Assembly: GCA_027186245.1 (NCBI GenBank)
Contig: CP114483.1
Coordinates: 3,234,001 to 3,298,000 of the forward strand
Origin: Coriaria nepalensis
Taxonomy: Eukaryota > Streptophyta > Magnoliopsida > Cucurbitales > Coriariaceae
Direction of reading: 5' to 3'
Length of the DNA stretch: 64,000 nt
Shown here: positions 49,701 to 60,200 of the stretch, piece after piece
Position numbering within the stretch: position 1 is the stretch's first letter
Layout of the letters: every line of letters begins with the position of its first letter
Program-made: the position numbers and the translations under genes
The notes under the pieces: model-generated
Database searches by the model: none
Seen by the model: only the letters and a program-made list of their open reading frames with translations
Told to the model about the DNA's origin: nothing

Positions 49701-50676
49701 ACTTAGGCGTTCTCTCTATGGATTGAAGCAAGCGCCATGGGCATGGTTTGAGAAGTTCCGCAACACACTACTTCACTCTCAGTTTACACAAAGTCAGTAT
49801 GATTCATCCCTTTTTCTTCGTCAGACTCCTACGGGTATGGTTATCTTTCTCGTCTATGTTGATGACATCGTCATTACCGGTAATGACAATGTCTTGATTG
49901 CTGAAGTTCAGTTTATGTTACATAGTTGTTTTAAAATGAAGGATCTTGGTCATTTAACTTATTTTTTGGGCTTTGAAGTCAACTCTCATCCCCATGGAGT
50001 ATCTTTGACTCAACAGAAATACATTCAAGATCTTATTACATTGGCCGGCCTCCAGGATGCTACTCCAGTTGATACCTCAATGGAATTGAATGTTAAGCTC
50101 CGTAAAGATGAAGGGGATCCTTTGCTCGATGATACCACCTATAGGCGATTAGTAGGTAGTCTTATCTACTTAACAATTACTCAGCCTGACATTTCATATG
50201 TTGTCCACAAGGTCAGCACTTTCATGCAATCCCCTCGCCATCTTCATCTTGTTGATGTACATCGCATCATTCGATATCTCATTGGTTCACCCACTAGGGG
50301 ATTATTCTTTCCAGTCGATTCCTCTCTTCAGTTGGGCACTTATTGTGATGCGGATTGGGCTAGTTGTCCGGATACACGTAAGTCTACTATAGGATGGTGC
50401 ATGTATCTTGGCAATGCACTGATTTCTTGGAAATGCAAGAAGCAAGATTACGTATCGAAATCATCCACCGAGGCTGAATATCGCGCAATGTCGGCTGCTT
50501 GCTCCAAAATTGTGTGGCTACGCGGTCTCCTTTCTGAGCTTGGATTCTCTCAACGTCAGCCTATTGCACTTCATGCTGACAACACTAGTGCTATTCAAAT
50601 TGTTGCTAATCCAGTGTTTCATGAACGGACAAAGCACATTGCCACTCTATCTGCGAAGCTTATGATCGCCAAGTAA
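46732..50676 (+). pseudogene. Decayed Copia gag-pol
   Basis: Gag begins near 46732 and is interrupted early by stops; a long open part runs 46923-47564. It has two zinc knuckles, CYSCKGFGHMVSFC and CNYCKKFGHIIKEF; the second has lost its last cysteine. Protease WYFDSGASNHMTN follows near 47730, then pre-integrase VWHKRLGHPN near 48140. Integrase (IHSDVWG, FIDDYSRF, SDSGGEY) is broken by three stops between 48380 and 48590. Reverse transcriptase with YVDDIVITGND, and RNase H with CDADWASCPDTRKST, are open in 49222-50676. Most of the stops sit where a C-to-T or G-to-A change would create them. Confidence 0.9.
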
Positions 50677-50808
50677 TCACTCTTCCACATATCTCTTCGG
50701 ATCATCAAATAGCAGTTATCTTCACTAAGCTAATGACTCGTGCTAGACATCAATTTCTTACTAGCAAATTGATGCTTCTCTCCTTACCAGCATCAATTTA
50801 AGGGGGGA

Positions 50809-51054
50809 TGTCAAGAAATTAGCATTTAATTAGCTCTTTTCCTTATACAAATTATTTACACAGCAGACATACAACTGTCTCCTTACTATATAGCTAGAAT
50901 AGGTGTAATTCCCTGGTTTACAGGGACTGATTTTAGGTTTATTAGGAGCCTAATTTATTTCCTAATCTGTCTAGGCTGAAGTTGTATATATAGAAACATA
51001 GTCTATGATATAAAAGATAAGCAAAACAACATAGAATATATTCGGAATTTGGCA
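50809..51054 (+). repeat. 3' LTR of the PPR-gene Copia element
   Basis: 246-bp partner of 46352-46592, running from TGTCAAGAAATTAGC to AATTTGGCA, directly after the purine tract. Confidence 0.93.
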
Positions 51055-51821
51055 GTTTACGCGGCCAAATGTATGATGTGAAAAAAGTGTTTGATTTGAT
51101 GATTATTAAGGGTTGTTCACCCAATCAATTCACTCACAGCATCTTGATAAATGGATATTGCAAGAGCAAAATGATAGATGAAGCCATGAAAATCTTTGGT
51201 GAAATGAGTCAGCGTTCATTGGCCCCTAATACTGTTATTTACAATTCTCTTATTCATTGTCTATGCCTATTGGGGAGGATTTTGGAAGCAAATGAACTTT
51301 TTATGAAGATGGAGGATGTTGGACAACCTCCGGATGTCGTTACATACTCTGTTTTGTTGCGTGGATTTTGCAAATATGGTAAAATTGATGAGGCACTGGC
51401 GTTGTTTCAAGAAATGCAAGAAAGGGGGTTAGATCGCGATACTAGGATCCTTAACGTCCTAATTTATGGCTTGTGCAAATCAGGTCAGCTCAAAGGTGCA
51501 GAAGAGTTGTTCTCCACTCTCTCGGGCAAGGGGCTGCTACCTAATGTGGGGACATTTAACGCAATGATTAATGGCCTATGTAAAGAAAGATTACTTGATG
51601 AAGCTTATGATTTGCTTAAAGGAATGGAAGAGAATGGTTGTGCACCCAATCATTTCACTTACAATACAATTATACGGGGATGCCTTGGAAATCATGATGT
51701 TTCAAGGGCAAAAGAACTTCTTCAAGAGATGCTTGACAAGGGGTTCCCTCCAGATGCATCTACTGCTTCCATGGTAATTGATCTATCATCCAACAACAGT
51801 ATTGAACAGACCGTTTCATGA

Positions 51822-52739
51822 AGCATTTCTTTATGTTGCTAATTTGTGGATCTTTCTACAACAATGGATGTTGAGGCAATGTGGCCGATGCATGCTACAA
51901 GAAGGATCCTACTTTTCTATGTGAGTACGATGCTTTCTATATCGTTAGGGTCATTGTTGTTCCCTGATTTCTGAATACCTTTAGCTAAAAGGTCGTATTC
52001 AGTTGCCATACAAATAAGTACTTTGATATGAACAGTCTGGTGAGGTTTATATTGAAAGAAAAACCATCTTGTGCTTGCTAAAACAGCCATGGGCTGTAAA
52101 CACATATTTTATTCAATCCGCCCGAAGTGCAGCTTCCTGTTATCTCTCTCTTCCTCCTATTATTTTATATATACACTTCATACTGAATCTTTATCCTGGA
52201 TATGATTCTCAATCCTGTTGCAATGTATCTTTGCAAGAGTTCATTGTCTGTCAATCTGTTATCGACCCACATTTTTATAAGTACCTTGTAGATGAACGAT
52301 GGATCCTTACTCGAAAGCGTACCTTCTGAGCAAGCTGAATGAGCTCCTCTTATATAGAAACATATATATATATATATATATAGAACATTTCAAATTCAGT
52401 TGAGCCAATTTTAAATAGAAAAATATTATGACTATTACCAATTTAAATCTTTCTTTCAACTTCTTAATATTTATTAATATCAAGTATCTTTTGAGTTACT
52501 AAAATTCACTTGAATTGATCGGTCAATTCTAGCTCCGTTCTCCTCCGGTACACTTCCGAGCAAGTAAAGTTTAAGTCGGTAAGCTGTTAACACAGCAGGT
52601 ACCTCTCGTCATTCTAAGGTATATATATGCTCCAAGTTTTTCTCTCTTCTGCACTTGTATTATTATTATTTTCAATTATCAATTATTGTTTGAATTTACG
52701 TTGGATCTTATTAAAAATCGAGAATCCATACAGTTAAGT
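51822..52739. other. Intergenic region between PPR pseudogene and cysteine-rich array
   Basis: Likely 3' UTR remains of the PPR gene, then AT-rich DNA with a TA microsatellite at 52362-52382. From about 52620 the sequence matches the text around 54925, marking the left edge of a tandem duplication. No supported coding exon. Confidence 0.5.
52362..52382. repeat. TA dinucleotide microsatellite
   Basis: A pure alternating AT run in non-coding DNA. A similar but shorter TA run lies at 1195-1206. Confidence 0.85.
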
Positions 52740-53750
52740 TCTTTCTCTAAGACAATTTGTCCAAGATCAAGACAAATTGTTTGATACTCATCAAAAAGTC
52801 TTCACCTAACATCTCCTTCCTCATGTCTCAACTCAGAATGAGCGACGGTTGCTACATTTTTCTTACAACGATCTTTGCGGTGAGGTTTCAGACAAATTTT
52901 CACACAATTTTCTCAGCAACACTTTCATCTTCTCAAATCCCATGATTTTCTTGTGAATTCATGAGAACGCCTTGTGACATTTCTCGCCACAGAAATAGAT
53001 CGGAACACCTTCAAAATCAAGTGGAGCAAGACTGACGTAGTGAGAGAGATTCTGATCAAACTACTCTTCTTGGCTTTGAGAACGGTCAGTACCAGCTGCC
53101 GGACCAACTACATAGATTAGCAGTCATGATCCAGCCCATCGTGAACATTCCGAGTTTTCTTATGTTAACATGATGATCATATTCCATCATTTCTAGTTTT
53201 CTGAAGAGCACATGGGAAAACAAGCATTGATTTTTTAGTGTTCATGAAGTATGGACACCAGCTATGACATGCCAGTGATTTTCTCAAATTCAAAAATGAA
53301 ATACTAGTTAAAATTTATTTAATTATACGTGGCCAGAAGGTTTATTTTCCAATAAAAGTAACTGGCCATACATACATCCCATCCTAACTGGTTTCTCTAT
53401 GATTTATATTAGAGATATATGATATATTTAAAGCCTTGAAGACGAATAGTGCTATGGCTTCTTACATAGTATAATGAACACTTCTAGCTGAATCACGATC
53501 TTATTGTAGACTAAATTATTAAGTGATCTAGAGTTAGCACTTCACGTGCCCGAGAAAACAAATTCAACAACAAACCAAACACAAACACAGTTTGTAAAGG
53601 GTGAAGATCGAATCAGAATCTGAGACAAAATCCTAAACTCAATCAAAAGCTCTTGCATACTTATTACATTCCGCTTCCATAATCGCCACCAGAGGAGCCG
53701 GGGGCTGGTGAATCCATCCTGAAAGGTATGTCTTCATCCAGTGGATGCTG
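52620..53750 (-). repeat. Tandem duplication unit 1 (degenerate)
   Basis: This aligns end to end with 54925-56040 at an offset of about 2.3 kb. Shared landmarks are 'ccaagtttttc...ctcttctgcactt', the cysteine-rich gene body, 'caaacacaaacacagtt.gtaaaggg', 'gacaaaatcctaaactc', and a GGGGCTGGTG/GGGGCCGGTC block. The unit carries a broken cysteine-rich gene and a 3' scrap of another gene. Confidence 0.82.
52740..53200 (-). pseudogene. Cysteine-rich protein gene, broken copy 1
   Basis: Paralogue of the intact gene at 54840-55594. Reading minus, it keeps MMEYD-HVNIRKLGMF near 53180, APLDFEGVPI near 53020, a FCGEKCHKAF counterpart of the first CxxxC pair, and the KDRCKKNVATV region. It has several frame changes and in-frame stops, so no full product is possible. 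Confidence 0.85.
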
Positions 53751-53806
53751 CATTGTGTTTGAAAGCAGTGAAGCCATAGCCAATGGCGCGATGAGGTGTT
53801 GAAGGT
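53664..53806 (-). pseudogene. Unidentified 3' exon scrap (…MDSPAPGSSGGDYGSGM)
   Basis: On the minus strand one frame stays open for about 45 codons and ends in TAA at 53664. It reads LAMASLLSNTMQHPL, then DEDIPFRMDSPAPGSSGG near the end. A diverged, stop-containing version is in the second duplication unit (55954-56036), with MEHPL, PAPGFSGGDSGSG and a TAA. I cannot name the parent protein. Conservation of the frame and ending in both copies suggests a coding origin. Confidence 0.45.
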
Positions 53807-54252
53807 TGACTTTTTAAATATCATATATTTTGGTGTTGACTCTCATACCAGTTTTTAGAGAATATCAATTGAATTTTGTGTCAATTGGAATCAAGTCAAT
53901 TGCCAAAGACATGCAGAAGTTAGAAGCCAAAGTAGATGATTGCCGTGCTGAAGTAAGTTTCTGTCTGCAATACAGAATGTTTTGGATAATTTTTTTGAAT
54001 TTCTGGTGATGCTTCAATCTTGCCAGCAAGTTTGTTATGAAGAATACGAAGTGTAGAAAATAGTTTCCAGAAGATCAAAAGGCGTTGAGCTCAATCTCAT
54101 AATTTGGAGGTCCACTTGCTTTAGCTGGAAGAAAATCCCAGATTTCTGGTTTTCTTCTGCCTTAGTACTTATTACTGTTTGATGTAACGAGTTTTTTTTA
54201 AACCCTTTTTCAGTCCCTCTTCTTTCTTCAGTTCTTGTTTCTTTTTAGAAAT
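53807..54252. other. Gap within the cysteine-rich array, with a short coding-like remnant
   Basis: On the plus strand, about 53862-53953 reads without stops as LNFVSIGIKSIAKDMQKLEA and continues a few residues (VDDCRAE). It ends at a good donor (GAA|GTAAGT). It looks like a lone coiled-coil exon whose parent I cannot identify. The rest is AT-rich without features. Confidence 0.3.
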
Positions 54253-54420
54253 CATTTCTCAATGCTCATGATTTTCTCACCTAATAGCGAGAATAACTAG
54301 AGACATTTCTCGGCACAGAACTCGATCGGTACACCATCCGGATTAAGTGGAAGAAATGGATCGATCAATAGCTGCTAGACTAATCGCATACATAGAGATC
54401 AAAACCATCATGAACGCTTT
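54253..54420 (-). pseudogene. Cysteine-rich protein gene, fragment copy 2
   Basis: Short fragment reading minus. It retains a hydrophobic start (FMMVLISMYA near 54410), GVPIEFCAEKC (the first CxxxC pair) and EKIMSIEK. A stop follows the CxxxC pair, and the second half of the gene is missing. Confidence 0.72.
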
Positions 54421-54839
54421 AAGATTGACTGATAGATTGTATCATGATCACTCTTTGAACAATTTATAAAGAGGACTTGAAAAATTTAGCATCAGTTTAA
54501 TATGTGTGACAAGAACACAATAAACCCACAAACCGTTTATGGCTCTTGCCTCTTGGACTAATTAGAAGTTGGATATATTTATATATGTTTCAATTTCATC
54601 CATTACGTGGTTAAGTACATAAAAAGTTGCACATCGGATCTTATGTTTTCCGGTTACACGTGAGCAATTACATGATCTTATTTAAGGTAAAATACTATAC
54701 ATCAGGCATGCATCTCTCTTTGAAACATCGATATATATAAAGAAACAAGCTGTATCTATGTTCTAACTCAAGCTGAAAAAGTAAGAAACACGCATCTATT
54801 TGACTAGATATATGACATGTAGACGATGCTTGTATGTAG

Positions 54840-55594
54840 TCATGTTTTCCTCTCTTCTGCACCTTTTTCCGACCTGAAAACATTCAAAACACACGTTAAT
54901 TTAGACATGAAGTTATATAAGTTATATATGTTCCAAGTTTTTCCTCTCTTCTGCACTTGAATTGCCTGTCAATTGTCATGTCATGATTTATTGTTTGAAT
55001 TTGCGATGTGATCTGATTGAAAATCGAGATTACGTACCGCTCCGATAACATCAGTTCTTTCTCTAAGACAAATTGTCCAAACTCGAGGCAAATTGATTCA
55101 CACTCATCAAAAAGTATTCGCCTACTATCTCCTTCTTCATGTCTTAACTCAAAATCCGTAACGGTTGCTACATTTTTCTTACAACGATCTTTGCAATGAG
55201 GTTTCAGACAAATTTTCACACAATTTTCTCGCAAAACTTTGATCTTCTCGAGTCCCATAATTTCCTTGTGAATTCGGGAGAACTCCTTATGACATTTCTT
55301 GGCACAAAAATCAATCGGAACACCTTCAAAATCAAGTGGAGCAAGATCCATGTAGTGAAAGAGGTTTCGAACAAACGACTCTTCTCGGCCGTTTTGAGAG
55401 CCGTTGGTACCAGCTGCCGGACCAACTACAACAATAAGCATAGTCATGATCCAACCCATCATGAACATTCCTAGTTTTCTTATGTTAACATGATCATCAT
55501 ATTCCATCATTTCTAGTTTTCCTATTGTTTTAGGGGTGAAGAGCACATGAAAAAAAAAAACAAAAAAACAGAGCATTATAAGCCTTGAAGACAA
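54840..55594 (-). CDS. Small cysteine-rich membrane/secreted protein, unknown function (intact copy)
   Basis: Two exons, 55594-55038 and 54873-54840, give 196 residues. The splice (CG|GTACGT … TTTTCAG) and a short last exon starting RSEK are supported by the same arrangement in copy 4. There are hydrophobic segments at about 5-19 and 43-62. The second (FMMGWIMTMLIVVVGPAAG) is also kept in the decayed copies, so translation may really start at Met29/30 with that as signal or anchor. The mature part has exactly eight cysteines as four CxxxC pairs: 97/101, 125/129, 134/138 and 165/169. Paired CxxxC in helical, charged sequence resembles the spacing of helical-hairpin peptides, but I cannot assign it to a known family. 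It is the only copy of four with an unbroken frame. Confidence 0.7.
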
Positions 55595-56040
55595 ATAGTG
55601 TTATGGCTTCTTACGTAATGTAAAGATCACTTATAGCTGAATTCCGATCTTATCATAGAGTAAATTACTGATTTTATAATTTTTTTTTTACAAATTTATA
55701 AATTTTGTTTATACACGCAACTAATTGAGTTAACTTGTACATACTTACATAGAGAAATTTGATTGGTTTGGTTGGGTAATACTTCATTGCCACGTTATTA
55801 GAAACCTCATAAAAATAAGTGATAGAGTTAGCACTTAGCTACCTGAGAAAACAAGTTCAGACGACAAACAAGACACAAACACAGTTCGTAAAGGGCAAGG
55901 AATCAGGATCTAAGACAAAATCCTAAACTCCATTGAAAGCTCTCGTGTCTTTATTACATGATACCGCTTCCAGAATCACCACCAGAGAAGCCCGGGGCCG
56001 GTCAATCCATCCTCATGGACAGAGGATGCTCCATGGATGT
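54925..56040 (-). repeat. Tandem duplication unit 2
   Basis: Better-preserved partner of 52620-53750. It carries most of the intact cysteine-rich gene and, on its upstream side, a stop-containing copy of the PAPG gene scrap (55954-56036). Confidence 0.82.
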
Positions 56041-56157
56041 TAAAACTAAAGTACAGACTCTAGCTAATTTTAACTCAAGTGTAAGAAGCAAAAAAAAAAA
56101 AAAAACATGCAGCTAACATATATAGACATGTCATGTTATTACAGAAGCATGCAATCA

Positions 56158-56700
56158 TTCGCTGCCTTCATGCACGGCTTTCTCCGATCTGAAATATCGA
56201 AAACATGCTTTGATTATTACAACATGATGGTTATGGAGGAACTGTAATTAGTTTTAAAGATGGAAACTGCATACCGTTGGAATGATAATATTTCTTGCTT
56301 CAAGCACTTTTGTCCAAGAGCAAGACATGTTTCCTCACAATCCTCAATCAGTTTATAATGATCTTCTTCTTGATCATCCTTTCATCGGAACTCAGAAACT
56401 TCGACCGCCGCTACGTTCTTCCAACAAATATATTCGCAGTGCGGCTTCAAACTATATTCCATGTGATTTTCTCGCCATAATTTCAACTTATGATCAAACG
56501 GTACGCCTTGAAGAGCAACTGGAACAAGTGGATTCTTATGAAAATTAGAATGATGATGATCATTACTAGCTGCTACTGTCCCATTGCCACAAACATAGTG
56601 ATTATCAAAACCATTATGAATGTTCCAAATTTTGTTGTCTGATTATGATCTTCCTTAACTATTTTAATTTTTCCTTTTGATCTGATAAGTAATGAACATC
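56158..56700 (-). pseudogene. Cysteine-rich protein gene, broken copy 4
   Basis: Reading minus, it keeps EDHNQTTKFGTFIMVLIITM (counterpart of the hydrophobic segment), VALQGVPFDH, SLKPHC, KNVAAVEVSEF, DCEETCLALGQ, and a last exon beginning SEKAVHEG after an intron. It has lost the first CxxxC region and has a stop after SEF, so it is not functional. Its matching intron position supports the two-exon model of the intact gene. Confidence 0.82.
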
Positions 56701-57231
56701 TTTGATTTTGTGAGTGAGTGAAGAGTATATGAAGATTAATTAGATTGGATTTTTATAATTTACAAAAATTATAAATTGGGTCCAAATTTATTATTTTAAG
56801 ATAATGAGACGATAATTTATTATCAGTAGCATCTTAACTATTGATATGATAAGTCTCTTTAATAATAATATTTTATTAAAAAAATAATATTTTTATATGC
56901 TTAATTTAATATTAAAGATATATAATCATAGTTTTGAAGATAAATTATATGTTAATGGCTTCTAAAATGTTTCGATCAGCATTTTTTGGGTCAAAGTCGT
57001 TGACCGGATGCTACTTTTACAATATATGAAATTTAGGGGTTTAAAGTATCATTTAAAAATATTTTTGGATCAAATGTTAATTATGACATAGTTTAGAGTA
57101 GCTTTATACTCTAGAAGAGAAGGCAATGTATAAATTGTCTGCAGCGCGTGAGCCATAGAAGGCTTGAGGAAAGAGAGTTGAGATTAGAGAGAGATCGGAA
57201 TTTCAGAAGCTCTGCAGTTTGGGAAGAGGTG
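56701..57231. promoter_or_regulatory. Upstream region of PELOTA
   Basis: Strongly AT-rich to about 57110, then a purine-rich 5' leader (AGAAGAG, GAGAGAG) up to the ATG. It should hold the PELOTA promoter. No other gene is seen. Confidence 0.5.
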
Positions 57232-60200
57232 ATGAAGATCGTACGAAAAGATTATATACCTCATGGACCTGGTAGCGTTAAGGTAATATGGAAACCCTAA
57301 ACTGAAGAGGAAGGAGAAAGCAAGTACACTAGTAGAAGGAACGTCTTGTGTAATTGGGAAATCTTAAAAATTAAAATTGGGAGCTGGTTTTTGTTTACAG
57401 ATGGTGCCAGTTGATGCGGATGATCTGTGGTTTGCTTTCAATTTGATTGCTCCAGGAGATTCAGTCATGGCTGTCACGGTAAGGTACCTACACGGCAGCT
57501 TCTACCACCTCTACCGGTTTTTTTTTTTTTTAAATATAATATGCAAAATTTTAGGTCTTTAATTTTAAATTCTATGTTTTTATATTGATTGGTGGATAAA
57601 GTTGAAGTTTTTTTCTCAACAATCCATAATTTGTTTCTGTCTATGGATTATTTTATTTTATTTTATTTATTTATTTGGAAAAAGTAGAGTAAACTTTACT
57701 GTCCATAACTTTAGGATCAAGGTGCTTCACTTCATTTTAGTAATTTGGTTTTCGAAGTTCTTTTTTTCCCCTTAATTGCTCTGTGTTAAGTGCTGCTTAA
57801 GTTGTATAACATTTTACTAAGATGTTGTATAACATTTTACTAAGTGCTGCTACACGGTTCGATTGAGATATTTCAAATGGGCTCGACTTCTTCAATCTTC
57901 TTGTAACATAGGGAAAAATTATTTCAATTTTTCATTTCCCCTTTCTAAGTTAAGCCATGAAAATTCATGTTATCTTCACTGCATAATCCATGGTCTTGGA
58001 AATTATACATGTCATAAAAGGTTATATGGAATGTCACCTTTACTCTCAGATTCTCAATTCAAAGCAACTTTTGGCATGAACATCAATACTCAGTTAGGAT
58101 ATAAATTGTTAACAGGAAAGTGCTTAGAGAAACAGCTGCTGGTGGAAGGGATGCAGAACGCGTGAAGCTCAAGCTGGAAATCAAAGTTGAAGAGGTACGC
58201 AGGTTCAAACGAATGATAGAAAATAAGAAATTAGAAGTTTTTTTTTTGCAGTTACTTCAGTCTGTAACAATGGTCCATGTACATTATACTGTTCATAGAA
58301 TCATCATGTAGAGGATGGATGATGTCTCATAGAACTTTTTTTAGAAGTTTGGAACCCTTGTTAAAAAATTAGAGTGATCTCGATTTATCACAGCTATAGA
58401 AGAATTTCAATATTTGACTCAAAGGTTCAGACTGTATGTAAGACTTATAAATTGTTATAATTTTTTTCGAGTAAATCATGAATTTTACTAGGACAGTTTT
58501 AAAAAGATTATCGAAAACTTACAGCAGCTTGCCAAACAAAGGAAAAGATCCTATATGGTGTTCCTTTTACAAGATTCATGAGGCTTTCTTGGAAACTACA
58601 AATGTCTCTTAAGTGTTGCAAAGTTTAATGAGAATACTAATCTAACTATACCTAGACGGCTAGATCTTTGTTAGATGACTCAAAGTTGTATGATATCCAA
58701 ATGCACCTCACTTGCTGTATCAACCGAAATTAGGGTCCGTTTACCAAGATCATATTTCCTTAAACTTAGCCTTTAGTGTTTGATATATAAATTTCTTCAT
58801 ATAAGCCGTTCTTTACCTTATATCTAACATCATCAAATAATATAATCTTTTTCACTTTTATATACATATTAGGTGCCAGATTATGACAAAGTGGGATCTA
58901 TATTGCGCATACGTGGTAAAAATATTCTAGAGAATGACTATGTAAAGGTAATTGCAGTCTGAACTCTGAAGTTAACTTCCAAAGGTCTAACAATGAATGT
59001 TTCCATTTGATGATTGAGGTCTTCAATTTTTCCCCATTCTTTTCTCTAGATAGGGGCATTCCACACGTTGGATCTTGAGCTTAACCGACCATTTGTGTTA
59101 AGAAAGGTAAATTTCCCTTGTTAGTTTTATTAAATATGTATCACTGCATGTTTTGCCCTTTCCTATTTCAACTTTATATGAATATTCGATGGTGTCATAT
59201 TTGTCGGTTAATATCCGCACTATGAGTAAAGCATGACAATTTTGATCCCTACAATGAGCAAAGCTTGACAATTATGATATTAGACGGGTCATATATCAAC
59301 TTGTTACAGCTTTGAACAATGTTTTATATATACCAAATCTCAAGTATAGGGGGGACTTTTCATTGCTTAAAACTTTTCAGCATGACTTGCAAGTCTTAGT
59401 TGGGTAAACTTGGGAACAGGACATTTTTGTTGCAGGACATCCCTAATGTTCATTTTGGGGCTGTTTTGTAAAGAAAGGATGGAGAATATTGGAATGTGAG
59501 CATTCGGTTGTTCAACTTTCAGAACATGGATGGGTACTAGTTGTTTCTAATTTACTGTAACAAAAATGAAATGGCAAGAATGTCTACAGATATGTTGCAT
59601 AGTAGTGTAAAATATTATGTGTAGTCATTGAATGTCTTATTAAAGTTGTGGGGGTGGTAAGACTTTATTTTTATTGTTGTTCTGAATAATCTCTTATCAT
59701 ATATGATACTTGCAATTCTCATACTTCCTTTTTTGGCATGATACAAAAATGACATGATTTGCTAGTTCTTTTGTAGTGTCATATATTCCTTTCCAAATTC
59801 AGATTTCTGTCTTTCTCCTACTTCTATCCCTTTGTATCTGTCGCAATTTGTAGGATCTTTGGGACACTTTGGCTCTGGATGTACTCCATCAAGCATCGGG
59901 TATGATGTCTCCATTTCTTATTAATGCATTTAGATCCTTCTGAAAGTGCTGATCCATCGATCTTTCCATGTTGTCCAGATCCTGCTGCAAGCGCAGATCT
60001 ATCTGTGGTTTTAATGCAAGAAGGATTAGCTCATGTGCTCCTTGTTGGTAAAAGGTACTCATGACTACTGGGATATGATTTTTATTTTCCTTGTAATTCC
60101 TATGGATTTGTATTTATATAGATTGAAAGAATGTGATATTATGTTGTCAAATGGGCTGTTCCTCTCTCTCTTACTTTTTCCCAACATGTTATTTGGAACA

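Larger units (their letters stand above)
46352..51054 (+). mobile_element. Ty1/Copia retrotransposon inserted in a PPR repeat
   Basis: 4703 bp with short LTRs of about 245 bp. It is flanked by GTTTA duplications (46347-46351 and 51055-51059). Primer site TGGTATCAGAGC (46593-46604) matches initiator tRNA-Met, and a purine tract AAGGGGGGA (50800-50808) precedes the 3' LTR. Gag-pol is present end to end but carries several stops. The family differs from the other two Copia elements in the window. Confidence 0.94.
45438..51821 (+). pseudogene. Pentatricopeptide repeat (PPR) gene, broken and split by a Copia element
   Basis: P-type PPR proteins bind organelle RNA. Repeats are visible in 45438-45857 (SIIEFNKLLGAIMR), 45824-46351 (ATCNTLINELCLHGKVGQA, VITYNLILNGLCKTG) and 51055-51821 (HSILINGYCKSKMIDEAMKI, PDVVTYSVLLRGFCKYGKID, NAMINGLCKE). 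Damage: a small indel shifts frame near 45815-45825; a TAG lies at 46031-46033; about one repeat seems missing near 46095, where two half-repeats abut; and a 4.7-kb Copia element splits one repeat. The frame rejoins exactly after the element (GYCL|RGQMYDV). The N terminus is weak, and no organelle targeting peptide is clear. The open frame that ends at 51821 could suggest a short PPR gene, but it begins in mid-repeat. Confidence 0.9.

Noticed and set aside
53639..53824. 61-codon minus-strand frame starting MIFKKS
   Set aside because: The other frame over the same bases, ending in PAPGSSGGD, is the one repeated in the second duplication unit, so it is the likelier coding origin.
57863..58165. 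100-codon plus-strand frame
   Set aside because: Mostly PELOTA intron 2 and exon 3 in the wrong phase. The spliced PELOTA frame is well supported.
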